This document shows, one piece after another, positions 58,701 to 63,768 of a stretch of DNA of 64,000 nucleotides (the first letter of the stretch is position 1; every line of letters starts with the position of its first letter). Position numbers and translations under genes: made by a program. This DNA comes from Salvelinus alpinus (Eukaryota > Chordata > Actinopteri > Salmoniformes > Salmonidae). The stretch covers positions 81,967,753 through 82,031,752 of the forward strand of contig NC_092087.1 in assembly GCF_045679555.1 (NCBI RefSeq). Direction: 5' to 3'. The notes under the pieces were generated by a model. That model had not been told where the DNA came from. It searched no databases and worked only from the letters and a program-made list of their open reading frames with translations.

Positions 58701-59664
58701 CTCAACTCAACTCAACTCAGCTCAACTCAACTCAACTCAGCTCAGCTCAGCTCAGCTCAGCTCAACTCAGCTCAGCTCAGCTCAGCTCAGCTCAGCNNNN
58801 NNNNNNNNNNNNNNNNNNNNNNNNNNNNNNNNNNNNNNNNNNNNNNNNNNNNNNNNNNNNNNNNNNNNNNNNNNNNNNNNNNNNNNNNNNNNNNNNTCAG
58901 TACCTGAAGGCCTTGATGCATTCCCATCCCTCAGTGATGTAGAAGGAGCGCCGGGTGCAGGAGTAAGACATGGGGATCTCTCTCAGGCCATCCTTACAAC
59001 ACTGACGCAACAGCTTCTCTCTGTAGTGGTTCTCTGTAGGGAGAGAGCTCAGAACCATCAATCTATCAATCAATCGATCGATCCACCTATCCGTCAATAA
59101 ATCAGTCCCCCACTCAATCAATGAATCATTCCATACATCAACCAAAAATGAACATAGCACTGTTTCTGTCACTGACCCAGTTGAGTTCTGCGTTGCAACA
59201 TCTCAGCAGAGCGCCTCCTTCTGGACCTCCCTGGGCACTGCATGCCTGCAGAAGAGATGGAAGGGAGGGGAGGGAAACACAGGAATGGCAAACAACGAAA
59301 TTAAACTGTTCTACAAATCAAGAAACACAGATGTCTATACAAGCCCACTGGTCTGTCTTACTCAAAATTATGATTGGGCGACTCTGGAATGTTTTGCTTT
59401 TACTAATCTTCCCTGCAAGCTCACAGTAAACAAACAGAACATTGCCTTTGGATGCCTGCAAAGGCTATGTTACCTTAATTTAACTAGGCAAGCCAGTTAA
59501 GAACACATTCTTATTTACAATGACAGCCTACTAAAAGGCAAAAGGCCTCCTGTGGGAGCGGGGACTAAAATTAAAATAAATTAAAATATAGGACAAAACA
59601 CACATCACGACAAGAGAGACAACATAACACTACATAAAGAGAGACCTAAGACACCATTCATTCA

Positions 59665-59737
<73 letters not shown>

Positions 59738-62700
59738 TGTGTGCTACCTTGTCTAGAAGAGGTGGCTCCACCAGTGTTGGAGTAAAACAGTAGTCCAGCG
59801 TCAGTGAAGACACCCATGCTGTTGCTGCCCCCACCGTGGGTACAGCCTATGTCCCCCCCCTCCACCACCTGCCAGATCTGACGGGGGCACAGAGGAGTCA
59901 GAGGAGAGGAGTCAGAGGAGAGGAGTCAGAGGAGTCAGATGAGAGGAGTCAGAGGAGAGGGGTCAGAGGAGAGGGGTCAGAGGAGAGGGGTCAGAGGAGA
60001 GGGGTCAGAGGAGAGGGGTCAGAGGAGATGGGTCAGAGGAGATGGGTCAGAGGAGAGGAGTCAGAGGAGAGGGGTCAGAGGAGAGGGGTCAGAGGAGAGG
60101 GGTCAGAGGAGAGGGGTCAGAGGAGAGGAGTCAGAGGTGTGTTATCCAGATGGTAGCTTCAGATGATTGGCTGATCGACTGACCCCTCCACTGTCCCCAT
60201 TACTCTCCTATCTGTGTCTCTGTCTATTGATTTCCACAGACCCACACAGTCTCCCTCACCTTCCTCTGTGTGAGCCTCTGTCTGTTGAGCAGGAACACAG
60301 CGTTGTCCACCACCACCAGACTGACCATGGCTCCTGGGTCTCCTCTCACCTGGAAGTTGAACCCTCTCCCTGGGTGGTAATACTCTGGGGGCCTGGAGCC
60401 AGCTGGACCAACACTCAACTGGGGAGGGGGGGGGAGAGAGAGACAATGATATTTGAAATGTCTTTATTCATTTGGAACTTCTGTGAGTGTAATGTTTACT
60501 GTTAATTTGTATTGTTTATTTCACTTTTGTTTGTTATCTACTTCACTTGCTTTGGCAATGTTAACAAATGTTTCCCATGACAATAAAGCCCCTTGAATTG
60601 AAATGAGAGGAAAGATAGTGGAACATGAGAAGCTGGTAGTTGAACCCTTTCCCTGGGTGGTAGTACTCTGGGGGCCTGGAGCCAGCTGGGGGGGAGAGGG
60701 GGGGGGGTTTGTTTTGGATCTAACACGACATAGGTCTGTCATCACCATAACGTAACCAATCAGGTCCTTCCAAACCAACTGTACTGAAGGATATAGGAGA
60801 GAGGACAAAGAAAATATGACTTTGTCCAAACATGACAGTTTGCGTTCGTCTGTACAATCAACACTAATCAGTGATTATGTCAACGCAGGAGGGAAGGTAT
60901 CAAGGAAGGAATTAAGGTTGTATTTGAACATGAAACATATCCTGGGTTGTCCACTCACCGCCCCAACACAGGCATCCTCCACATCCACCCACACAGAATC
61001 AGCCACCACCTCCGAAGTCCCCGCCCACGGCAGCATGTAGAATGCCACAACGCGAAATGAGGGCATCATCTCCGTGGTAATGGTCAACAGAACGTTGGTC
61101 ATGTCCTGACCTCCGACCTCCAGTCTCTTGGCAACGATGATTTTGCCCTTGTTCAACACCTGTAGGAGGAGTTTGAGACACACTTAATTTTTTTCACAAA
61201 ATATTGCCTTTGGGGACAGACAAAGGTACATTTTGAAGACAGCGCTACAACTATGTAAACGTGTAAGCTATATATGGTACCAACATATGGTAGAAAATAT
61301 AAATATACAGGGGTAACTTGAAAAGACTTGATTTTGGATTGTCAAAAATCTGGACCATTACAGTTTGCACTCACCAGCTGTTCAATTGAATTGTATGCTA
61401 CTCCATTGTACTATATCCACTCACCAGGTATGTGAGGTGAGTGATGAGTTCCCTGTGGGCCTTGTCGGCAGCGTTGATGTGTAGACTGAGGCCAAGGCTC
61501 TGCCCCAGAGAGACTGTGGTGGTCCCAGTGGAGATATACAGGTAGTTCTGTCTCTGTTTGTCAAAGGGTGTGTAGGGGTGAAGGGTCATCTGCTGTCTGG
61601 CCTGCTGCTCTGGCTGTAGGCCCGTCTGTTTGGTCTCAGCCTGTGTGTTTAGGATTTACAGACACACACATGAAAACCAAGACACACACACACGCTCGCA
61701 CAGCCATACACAGATACACACACGTACACACATACATGGCCACACACACACAGGTACACACATACATGGCCACGCACACAGGTACACACATACATGGCCA
61801 CACACACAGGTACACACATACATGGCCACACACACAGGTACACACATACATGGCCACACACACAGGTACACACATACATGGCCACACACACAGGTACACA
61901 CATACATGGCCACACACACAGGTACACACATACATGGCCACACACACACGTACACACATACATGGCCACACACACAGGTACACACACGTACACACAAACA
62001 TGGCCACACACACATGTACACACATACATGGCCACAAACACAGGTACACACACGTACACACAAACATGGCCACACACACGTACACACATACATGGCCACA
62101 AACACACGTACACATGGCCACACACACACACAGGTACACACACAGGTACACACACAGGTACACAGAAACAGACAGGCAAAGTTTTGCTTATGAACACTAA
62201 GAACCGATAGTTGTTATAACTGCTTAGGACATTACTGAGGGTGGATATAGCTGGTTATACTTGATTACAAGCACCATTAGCTCTACTGAGTGTGATTATA
62301 GAAGGTTGTAGCTGGTTATAAGCCCTGTTAGGGGTACTTACAGTGATGGTCTGCGGGTGTATCTCAGTAAGCATGTTATAAGCACCATTAGCTTTAGTGA
62401 GGGTGGTTATAGCAGGTTATAACAGGTTACAAGCCCTGTTAGGGGTACTTACAGTGATGGTCTGCGGGTGTATCTCAGTAAGCATGTTATTAGCACCATT
62501 AGCTTCAGTGAGGGTGGTTATAGCAGGTTATAACAGGTTACAAGCCCTGTTAGGGGTACTTACAGTGATGGTCTGCGGGTGTATCTCAGTAAGCATGTTA
62601 TAAGCACCATTAGCTTTAGTGAGGGTGGTTATAGCAGGTTATAACAGGTTATAAGCCCTGTTAGGGGTACTTACAGTGATGATCTGCGGGTGTATCTCAG

Positions 62701-63768
62701 TAAGCATGTTATAAGCACCATTAGCTTTAGTGAGGGTGGTTATAGCAGGATATAACAGGTTATAAGCCCTGTTAGGGGTACTTACAGTGATGATCTGCGG
62801 GTGTATCTCAGTAAGCATGTTATAAGCACCATTAGCTTTAGTGAGGGTGGTTATAGCAGGATATAACAGGTTATAAGCCCTGTTAGGGGTACTTACAGTG
62901 ATGATCTGCGGGTGTATCTCAGTAAGCATGTTATAAGCACCATTAGCTTTAGTGAGGGTGGTTATAGCAGGATATAACAGGTTATAAGCCCTGTTAGGGG
63001 TACTTACAGTGATGATCTGCGGGTGTATCTCAGTAAGCATGTTATAAGCACCATTAGCTTTAGTGAGGGTGGTTATAGCAGGTTATAACAGGTTATAAGC
63101 CCTGTTAGGGGTACTTAGTGATGGTCTGCGGGTGTATCTCAGTAAGCATGTTATAAGCACCATTAGCTTTAGTGAGGGTGGTTATAGCAGGTTATAACAG
63201 GTTATAAGCCCTGTTAGCGGTACTCACAGTGATGATCTGAGGGCCTAGCTCAGCAGGCATGTTGATGGCGGTCCTGATGGTGCCAAGGTGGCTGGTGATT
63301 GGGTTGGCCAGGAGGCTCACCTGGACTGGGACGTTATGAGCCGGGGAACCATCCTGGAAACTCACCTGGATCTGAAGAACACCGTTAGAACCCGTTAGAA
63401 GGTAACCTGATCCACCATCCTGACCACTGCGCTCTCGTTTCTTTTAACAGAATGTAAGCTTGTGAGATGAGGATGGTAGAACGAGGCTAGTTAGAGATAT
63501 AAACACTTTAGACTTGGATCTGAACCACATTCTCTTATCACAGAATTATATTATTATATTGCATCTCTATGGCTCTTATCTCCAACGACTCATAATTCAT
63601 TCAAATAAGGTTGATCCTTTCTGTCTATAAAGCGTTGATGTTGTGACATTACCATAACGTCGAAGGGCAAGCCAGGCTTGTAGTACTTTGGTGTGTCTAT
63701 GAAGGAGAGGACGTACGGGGACTCCACTATCTTAATACCAGACTTCTCTGCCTCCACCAGGTCACTGC
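32556..63768 (-). CDS. c3: complement C3-like protein, 32 exons visible, 5' end outside window
   Basis: Secreted thioester-family protein; C3 is the hub of complement and is cleaved to C3a and C3b. Starting inside MG3/MG4, the exons give MG4-MG6, a linker, the RSRRRR beta/alpha junction followed by SAEM, an anaphylatoxin domain, MG6-7, CUB, the thioester domain, MG8 and C345C ending EKGCRFK. C3 is preferred because [31 protein letters not shown] and [10 protein letters not shown] match its landmarks, because no alpha-gamma tetrabasic insert is present (against C4), and because the thioester Cys and Gln remain (against C5). All junctions keep phase; one intron is GC-AG. Oddities: GCVEQ replaces GCGEQ; Thr occupies the catalytic His position; a Pro-Thr repeat follows the C3a core; four introns carry arrays of duplicated exon end plus donor. 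Teleosts have several C3 isoforms and I cannot assign which. Confidence 0.9.
32849..32996 (-). CDS. c3: C3-like exon: C345C domain
   Basis: Encodes [20 protein letters not shown], then [20 protein letters not shown], then [14 protein letters not shown] is a hallmark of the C345C/NTR fold. Acceptor CTCCTAG equivalent at 32997; donor ACAG then gtgagg. Confidence 0.92.
33196..33276 (-). CDS. c3: C3-like exon: start of C345C domain
   Basis: Encodes [20 protein letters not shown] then TQVIKI. Aligns with the DYVYK...IKSG region of C3. Confidence 0.9.
33484..34660. repeat. TATAACATGTC/CTATAATGC minisatellite in C3-like intron
   Basis: About 1.18 kb built from 10-11 bp half-units (CTATAACATG, TCTATAATGC, CCTATAACATG, TGTCTGTCTATAACATGCC). 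It begins about 30 bp downstream of the exon 34694-34777 donor in coding sense, but unlike the other arrays I see no exon or donor copy in its unit. Confidence 0.95.
34694..34777 (-). CDS. c3: C3-like exon: anchor region before C345C
   Basis: Encodes [19 protein letters not shown] then HACKGLYH; cysteines correspond to the anchor and C345C linker (EENC...DKAC in C3). Donor CCACG then gtatgc. Confidence 0.85.
34826..34918. repeat. (CA)n microsatellite
   Basis: Perfect CA run of about 90 bp followed by ACCACACACA units, in the short intron between exons 34777 and 35004. Confidence 0.98.
35004..35093 (-). CDS. c3: C3-like exon: MG8 end and anchor
   Basis: Encodes [20 protein letters not shown] then RNNICRCTQ, matching the C-T-R-F-Y-H-P-E block and RCAEE region of C3. 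Joins in phase to NPD at the exon ending 38721. Confidence 0.92.
35218..38720 (-). repeat. 31/37-bp array of exon 3' end plus splice donor (~90-100 copies)
   Basis: On the coding strand each unit reads CTACGAGTACTACAACCCAG then gtagatactgtc, identical to the last ~30 bp of exon 38721-38826 (encoding VYEYYNP) plus its donor. Long units carry an extra GTCACT and short ones lack it. The array fills nearly the whole 3.6-kb intron, so the true donor is followed by dozens of near-identical CAG/gtagat donors. Confidence 0.95.
38721..38826 (-). CDS. c3: C3-like exon: MG8
   Basis: Encodes [20 protein letters not shown] then [15 protein letters not shown]; aligns with the VELIQPGAVKVYAYYN stretch of C3. 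Exon end placed at the array copy nearest the exon body; any downstream array donor could in principle be used. Confidence 0.9.
38876..39232. mobile_element. two related repeat fragments (CACTGATCTAAG...AGATCTGT)
   Basis: GACACTGATCTAAGG to CAAGATCTGTGCC (38876-38960) and GACACTGATCTAAGATCCC to CCCAGATCTGTTC (39165-39232) share ends and inner AAGATTT sequence; they look like two copies of a small salmonid repeat. A GAGATTCTATT triplet repeat lies between them at 39074-39106. Confidence 0.5.
39239..39328 (-). CDS. c3: C3-like exon: MG8
   Basis: Encodes [20 protein letters not shown] then [10 protein letters not shown] (30 codons, phase 0 at both ends). Matches the ANGVDRYISKYEL...SDRNTLIIYL pattern of C3. 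Confidence 0.92.
39490..39976. mobile_element. piggyBac-like MITE with TTAA ends
   Basis: TTAAAGGGATAGTTCACTTC at the left and GGTGAACTATCCCTTTAA at the right: inverted ends flanked by TTAA, the piggyBac target. Arms continue inward (TTTCCTTACCCTG opposite CAGGGTAAGGAAA). Non-coding, in a C3-like intron. Confidence 0.85.
40014..40101 (-). CDS. c3: C3-like exon: MG8 start
   Basis: Encodes [20 protein letters not shown] then [13 protein letters not shown]-x-x-TGF is the conserved MG8 opening of C3/C4/C5. Confidence 0.92.
40292..40343 (-). CDS. c3: C3-like exon: CUB-MG8 linker
   Basis: Encodes [16 protein letters not shown]. Its shortness and lack of a basic alpha-gamma processing insert distinguish this protein from C4. 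Confidence 0.85.
40448..40538 (-). CDS. c3: C3-like exon: CUB domain end
   Basis: Encodes [20 protein letters not shown] then [10 protein letters not shown]; aligns with [20 protein letters not shown] of C3. Confidence 0.9.
40676..40735 (-). CDS. c3: C3-like exon: CUB domain
   Basis: Encodes [20 protein letters not shown], 20 codons in phase 0; the GKGQG-L motif is conserved in C3. Confidence 0.9.
40909..41064 (-). CDS. c3: C3-like exon: end of thioester domain into CUB
   Basis: Encodes [20 protein letters not shown], then [20 protein letters not shown], then [12 protein letters not shown] (52 codons). Matches ATFMVFQALAQY and following residues of C3. Confidence 0.92.
41069..41190. repeat. 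purine-rich GAGAGG tract
   Basis: (GAGAGG)n-like tract upstream (coding sense) of the exon 41064 acceptor, acting as its pyrimidine tract on the minus strand; a similar one lies at 41503-41592. Confidence 0.85.
41334..41497 (-). CDS. c3: C3-like exon: thioester domain, GGGYGSTQ
   Basis: Encodes [20 protein letters not shown], then [20 protein letters not shown], then [26 protein letters not shown] and NEQR[10 protein letters not shown] are diagnostic of the C3 thioester domain. Confidence 0.95.
41614..41767 (-). CDS. c3: C3-like exon: thioester domain
   Basis: Encodes [20 protein letters not shown], then [20 protein letters not shown], then [18 protein letters not shown] matches the C3/C5 helical repeat region. 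Confidence 0.92.
42041..42226 (+). mobile_element. HpaI-type tRNA-derived SINE
   Basis: GTAGCCTAGTGGTTAGAGCA, GGTTGCTAGATCGAATCCC (B-box-like), TAAAAATCTGTCGTTTTGCC and the tail GAATTTGTTCTTAACGGACT then TGCCTAGTTAAATAC plus A-rich end. Full-length in a C3-like intron. Confidence 0.9.
42282..42398 (-). CDS. c3: C3-like exon: thioester domain
   Basis: Encodes [20 protein letters not shown] then [19 protein letters not shown] (39 codons, phase 0); LTAFVLI matches C3. It follows the exon carrying the altered catalytic residue. Confidence 0.92.
42515..45854 (-). repeat. array of exon 3' end plus donor joined to (TG)n, ~47 copies
   Basis: Each unit holds a copy of the last ~35 bp of exon 45855-46014 (coding CAACCCTGTCTACACTACTA, ending CTATGACA) with its donor gtaagaaa, then a (CA)n run of very variable length (about 8 to 90 bp). 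Two donor-flank subtypes alternate in blocks, AAGAAACACAC and AAGAAAGAGACACAC, and the exon-like part varies between GAGAGGACAAC, GAGTGGACAAC and GAGTGAACAAC. The array fills the intron from the true donor to within about 120 bp of the next exon. Confidence 0.97.
45855..46014 (-). CDS. c3: C3-like exon: thioester domain, altered catalytic-His site
   Basis: Encodes [20 protein letters not shown], then [20 protein letters not shown], then [14 protein letters not shown]3 has EDAPVIHQEM here; the His aligns with the first Thr of TTT. Donor ACA then gtaaga, the first of about 48 tandem copies. Confidence 0.93.
46024..46395. repeat. purine-rich GGGAGAGG minisatellite
   Basis: Imperfect GGGAGAGGTGGAGGGAGAGG-type units in a C3-like intron, producing long spurious open frames in both strands. 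Confidence 0.92.
46498..46777 (-). CDS. c3: C3-like exon: thioester motif GCVEQ
   Basis: Encodes [20 protein letters not shown], then [20 protein letters not shown], then [40 protein letters not shown] and [13 protein letters not shown]. The thioester-forming Cys and Gln are present but the usual central Gly is Val (codon GTG, plus CAC near 46692). The 280-bp exon is bounded by GTACC-type acceptor TAG and donor ACATG then gtattg. Confidence 0.95.
46994..47080 (-). CDS. c3: C3-like exon: CUB domain N-terminal part
   Basis: Encodes [20 protein letters not shown] then PETFINIRG; aligns with the VPDTESETRILLQG block of C3. Confidence 0.9.
47132..49617 (-). repeat. 61-bp array carrying a splice donor, ~40 copies
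   Basis: Unit on plus: CTCACCGTTCCCATGGTAAT then GGTACGCATTAGGGTTAGAG then ATGATGAGTGTCTTAGTTCT and A. On the coding strand every unit presents AACG then gtgagtagaacta, the same donor context as exon 49618-49684 (CACG then gtgagtagaacta). Variants (TTCAACTC, one lost GAT, ATTAGAGTTAG) recur in the same order, so higher-order blocks were duplicated. Confidence 0.97.
49618..49684 (-). CDS. c3: C3-like exon: start of CUB
   Basis: Encodes [20 protein letters not shown] then GH; matches [20 protein letters not shown] of C3. Its donor gtgagtag is copied in the downstream array. Confidence 0.9.
49757..49797. repeat. (TA)n microsatellite
   Basis: About 30 bp of TA followed by a T run. Confidence 0.95.
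49838..50047 (-). CDS. c3: C3-like exon: MG7
   Basis: Encodes [20 protein letters not shown], then [20 protein letters not shown], then [20 protein letters not shown] and [10 protein letters not shown]. Three overlapping GTGGTG donors exist; 49838 is chosen because it joins RVV to VEG in phase. Confidence 0.9.
49989..50250 (-). repeat. ~135-bp duplication of exon 5' end with acceptor region
   Basis: Plus TTCTCATTGAACGCCACACT to CTTCAGTAGCACC (end of exon 49838-50047) recurs at about 50125-50175, together with the following AAAGAGGAGGAAA and GACACAAAATGGCTGA. The upstream copy has an AG (CTAG before AAGCAATGG) but no donor after its exon-like part, so it is a decoy pseudo-exon. Confidence 0.92.
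50392..50531 (-). CDS. c3: C3-like exon: MG6-MG7, GC donor
   Basis: Encodes [20 protein letters not shown], then [20 protein letters not shown], then [16 protein letters not shown] and AVLHNY match C3 (FFIDLRLPYSV, AVLYNY). The donor is ATGGAG then gcaagc, a GC-AG intron; the join to VKVVLL is in phase. Confidence 0.9.
50939..51024 (-). CDS. c3: C3-like exon: MG6
   Basis: Encodes [20 protein letters not shown] then AISSSPVTG; matches the LKDSITTWEILAVSMS region of C3. Confidence 0.9.
51384..51930. mobile_element. MITE interrupted by a SINE
   Basis: Inverted ends: AAAGGGATACTGCGAGATTC at the left and CCTTGCAGTATCCCTTTAA at the right; inner left arm CTACTTCTCCAGAGTCTAAT. An HpaI-type SINE (51507-51830) splits the element between GGAAGTTATA and GGTAGTTTAG. 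Confidence 0.8.
51507..51830 (+). mobile_element. HpaI-type SINE with amplified 5' head (8 copies)
   Basis: The tRNA-like head GGTAGCCTAGTGGTTAGAGC (plus A) is repeated eight times in tandem (about 51512-51680) before a normal body: TTGGACTAGTAACCGAAAGG, GCGAGATCAAATCCC and tail AGAATTTGTTCTTAACTGAC then TTGCCTAGTTAAATAAAGG. Confidence 0.93.
52124..52331 (-). CDS. c3: C3-like exon: alpha-chain N-terminus, acidic stretch, MG6
   Basis: Encodes [20 protein letters not shown], then [20 protein letters not shown], then [20 protein letters not shown] and [12 protein letters not shown] followed by VSLAEEE is the candidate C3-convertase site (LGLAR/S in C3); the acidic run and SKFYESWLW match the SRSEFPESWLW block. 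Confidence 0.92.
52543..52810. repeat. two adjacent minisatellites
   Basis: Three copies of AAGACCACCTAAAGCGAGAC plus CGACTCAAGACC, then about five copies of CCGGGAGGGGGGCGAGGGGT plus CCAAGACTAAGA. Intronic. Confidence 0.93.
53190..55250. mobile_element. long interspersed repeat, family not identified, with internal ~400-bp duplication
   Basis: About 2 kb of intronic sequence whose tail (GGTGCTCCCGGATCCGGGAT near 55140) and inner blocks I recognise as recurrent in salmonid genomes. Two diverged halves lie in direct order: 54367-54770 and 54771-55160 share AAATATGCACATTTT/AAATGCACATTTTT, GGACTGTCATC/AGACTGTCATC and GGATTCACAAGATCTGT, spaced 400-412 bp apart. No transposase or RT frame is visible. 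Confidence 0.5.
55251..56821 (+). mobile_element. near-complete Tc1-like transposon with TA target duplication
   Basis: TA-flanked inverted ends CACTGCTCAAAAAAATAAAG (55253) and CTTTATTGTTTTGAGCAGTG (ends 56819). 1.57 kb, inserted in a C3-like intron and in the adjoining unknown repeat. Its transposase is described separately. Confidence 0.95.
55550..56561 (+). pseudogene. Tc1-type transposase with three frameshifts
   Basis: Starts [21 protein letters not shown]-terminal helix-turn-helix DNA-binding region ([20 protein letters not shown]), basic linker RRRGGGRRR, first catalytic motif VLFTDESRF near 55990-56017, then a frameshift near 56040, [10 protein letters not shown], second Asp in [13 protein letters not shown] (about 56263-56300), a second shift near 56305, then [17 protein letters not shown] with the third acidic residue and another shift near 56420. 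ARGGHTHY and stop at 56561 is the expected C-terminus. All three catalytic residues persist but the frame does not. Confidence 0.92.
57207..57290 (+). mobile_element. HpaI-type SINE head fragment
   Basis: AAAGTAGCCTAGCAGTTAAG and AACCAAAAGGTTACCTGTTT with GAATCCCCAAGCCGACC; tail absent. Confidence 0.8.
57291..58031. other. intronic, nothing recognised
   Basis: No exon, transposon end or repeat identified in this part of the C3-like intron. Confidence 0.5.
58032..58210 (-). CDS. c3: C3-like exon: end of anaphylatoxin domain plus Pro-Thr repeat
   Basis: Begins [15 protein letters not shown] (the CC pair and basic tail of C3a), then PPTTTI repeated (18-bp coding unit, three copies), then [20 protein letters not shown] and GDFGIS. 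Open throughout and in phase with both neighbours (donor AGAG then gtaaca). The part after DTRL has no counterpart in C3 that I know, so an earlier exon end or a partly intronic origin is possible. Confidence 0.75.
58243..58796. repeat. (CTCAA/CTCAG)n satellite
   Basis: About 550 bp of CTCAACTCAG pentamers, beginning with TTGAACTCAGCTCAA units, running into an assembly gap. Intronic. Confidence 0.98.
58797..58896. other. assembly gap (100 N)
   Basis: Exactly 100 N, a conventional size for a gap of unknown length, adjoining the pentamer satellite; the true array is probably longer. Confidence 0.98.
58904..59033 (-). CDS. c3: C3-like exon: anaphylatoxin domain
   Basis: Encodes [20 protein letters not shown], then [20 protein letters not shown], then AF. 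QCCKDG, SC-x-RR and C-x-KAF match the C3a/C5a cysteine pattern; completed by YCC in the next exon. Confidence 0.95.
59177..59245 (-). CDS. c3: C3-like exon: RRRR beta/alpha processing site
   Basis: Encodes [20 protein letters not shown] then QL. RSRRRR followed by SAEM is the furin-type junction that in C3 separates beta and alpha chains (RRRR then SVQL). Confidence 0.93.
59467..59580 (-). mobile_element. SINE tail fragment, minus strand
   Basis: TAATTTAACTAGGCAAGCCA then GTTAAGAACACATTCTT is the reverse complement of the HpaI-type SINE tail; the rest is missing. Confidence 0.75.
59667..59736. repeat. (TGTC)n microsatellite
   Basis: About 17 TGTC units just downstream (coding sense) of the exon 59748-59877 donor. 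Confidence 0.98.
59748..59877 (-). CDS. c3: C3-like exon: linker region of beta chain
   Basis: Encodes [20 protein letters not shown], then [20 protein letters not shown], then SRQ. Matches IWDVVEKADIGCTPGSG and GVFSDAGLTF of C3 closely. Confidence 0.95.
59886..60140. repeat. 15-bp minisatellite AGAGGAGAGGGGTC
   Basis: About 17 copies of TCAGAGGAGAGGGG with GGAGTCAG variants; intronic, adjoining the exon 59877 acceptor. Confidence 0.95.
60260..60418 (-). CDS. c3: C3-like exon: MG6 beta part
   Basis: Encodes [20 protein letters not shown], then [20 protein letters not shown], then [13 protein letters not shown] (53 codons, phase 0). V-L-V-x-VDKGVFVLN in C3 corresponds to [13 protein letters not shown]. 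Confidence 0.93.
60633..60690 (-). repeat. duplicated fragment of exon 60260-60418 in its upstream intron
   Basis: Plus TTGAACCCTTTCCCTGGGTG then GTAGTACTCTGGGGGCCTGG then AGCCAGCTGG nearly repeats 60355-60403 inside the exon. The copy lacks the exon's acceptor phase and most of its length, so it is a non-functional exon shard. Confidence 0.93.
60959..61159 (-). CDS. c3: C3-like exon: MG5
   Basis: Encodes [20 protein letters not shown], then [20 protein letters not shown], then [20 protein letters not shown] and [18 protein letters not shown]-x-D-x-CVG is a C3 signature. Confidence 0.95.
61425..61640 (-). CDS. c3: C3-like exon: MG4-MG5
   Basis: Encodes [20 protein letters not shown], then [20 protein letters not shown], then [20 protein letters not shown] and [12 protein letters not shown] (72 codons). 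Corresponds to ALPYSTVGNSNNYLHLSV and following residues of C3. Confidence 0.92.
61690..62165. repeat. 28-bp minisatellite GGTACACACATACATGGCCA
   Basis: About 14 copies of GGTACACACATACATGGCCA followed by CACACACA, with CGTACACAC variants; intronic, with spurious open frames on both strands. Confidence 0.97.
62330..63227 (-). repeat. ~111-bp array: exon-like 84 bp plus donor, ~8 copies
   Basis: On the coding strand each unit encodes [20 protein letters not shown] then HPQIIT, followed by donor gtaagtaccccta. This mirrors the end of exon 63228-63371 ([26 protein letters not shown], donor gtgagtacc). The unit is therefore about 84 bp of diverged exon plus about 27 bp of intron. Several units (62639-63040) stay open in the exon's own frame. 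Confidence 0.93.
63228..63371 (-). CDS. c3: C3-like exon: MG4
   Basis: Encodes [20 protein letters not shown], then [20 protein letters not shown], then ELGPQIIT (48 codons, phase 0). DGSPA-x-x-VPV matches C3. Its 3' end and donor are amplified downstream. Confidence 0.93.
63653..63768 (-). CDS. c3: C3-like exon: MG3-MG4 border (most 5' exon seen)
   Basis: Encodes [20 protein letters not shown], then [18 protein letters not shown]. Very close to SDMVEAERTGIPIV and FTKTPKYFKPGMPFDLM of C3. Acceptor CTATAG at 63769; earlier exons must lie beyond 64000. Confidence 0.95.

Noticed and set aside
58237-59100. 287-codon frame with [10 protein letters not shown] repeats spanning the gap
   Set aside because: Pentamer satellite plus N run; antisense to the C3-like exon.
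61568-62210. Long open frames on both strands ([11 protein letters not shown] and CVCVPVCVA types)
   Set aside because: Translation of a 28-bp CA-rich minisatellite inside a C3-like intron.
42515-63227. CRISPR-like interpretation of the regular repeat arrays
   Set aside because: Units are contiguous tandem copies without unique spacers, in a vertebrate gene.
32556-63768. Identification of the complement gene as C4 or C5
   Set aside because: Some blocks look C4-like (ITQVIKI, VGLLQP) or C5-like (CIKAF), but there is no alpha-gamma insert as in C4, the thioester Cys and Gln remain unlike C5, and the RRRR junction, DIGCT and VADSVWVDV blocks favour C3.
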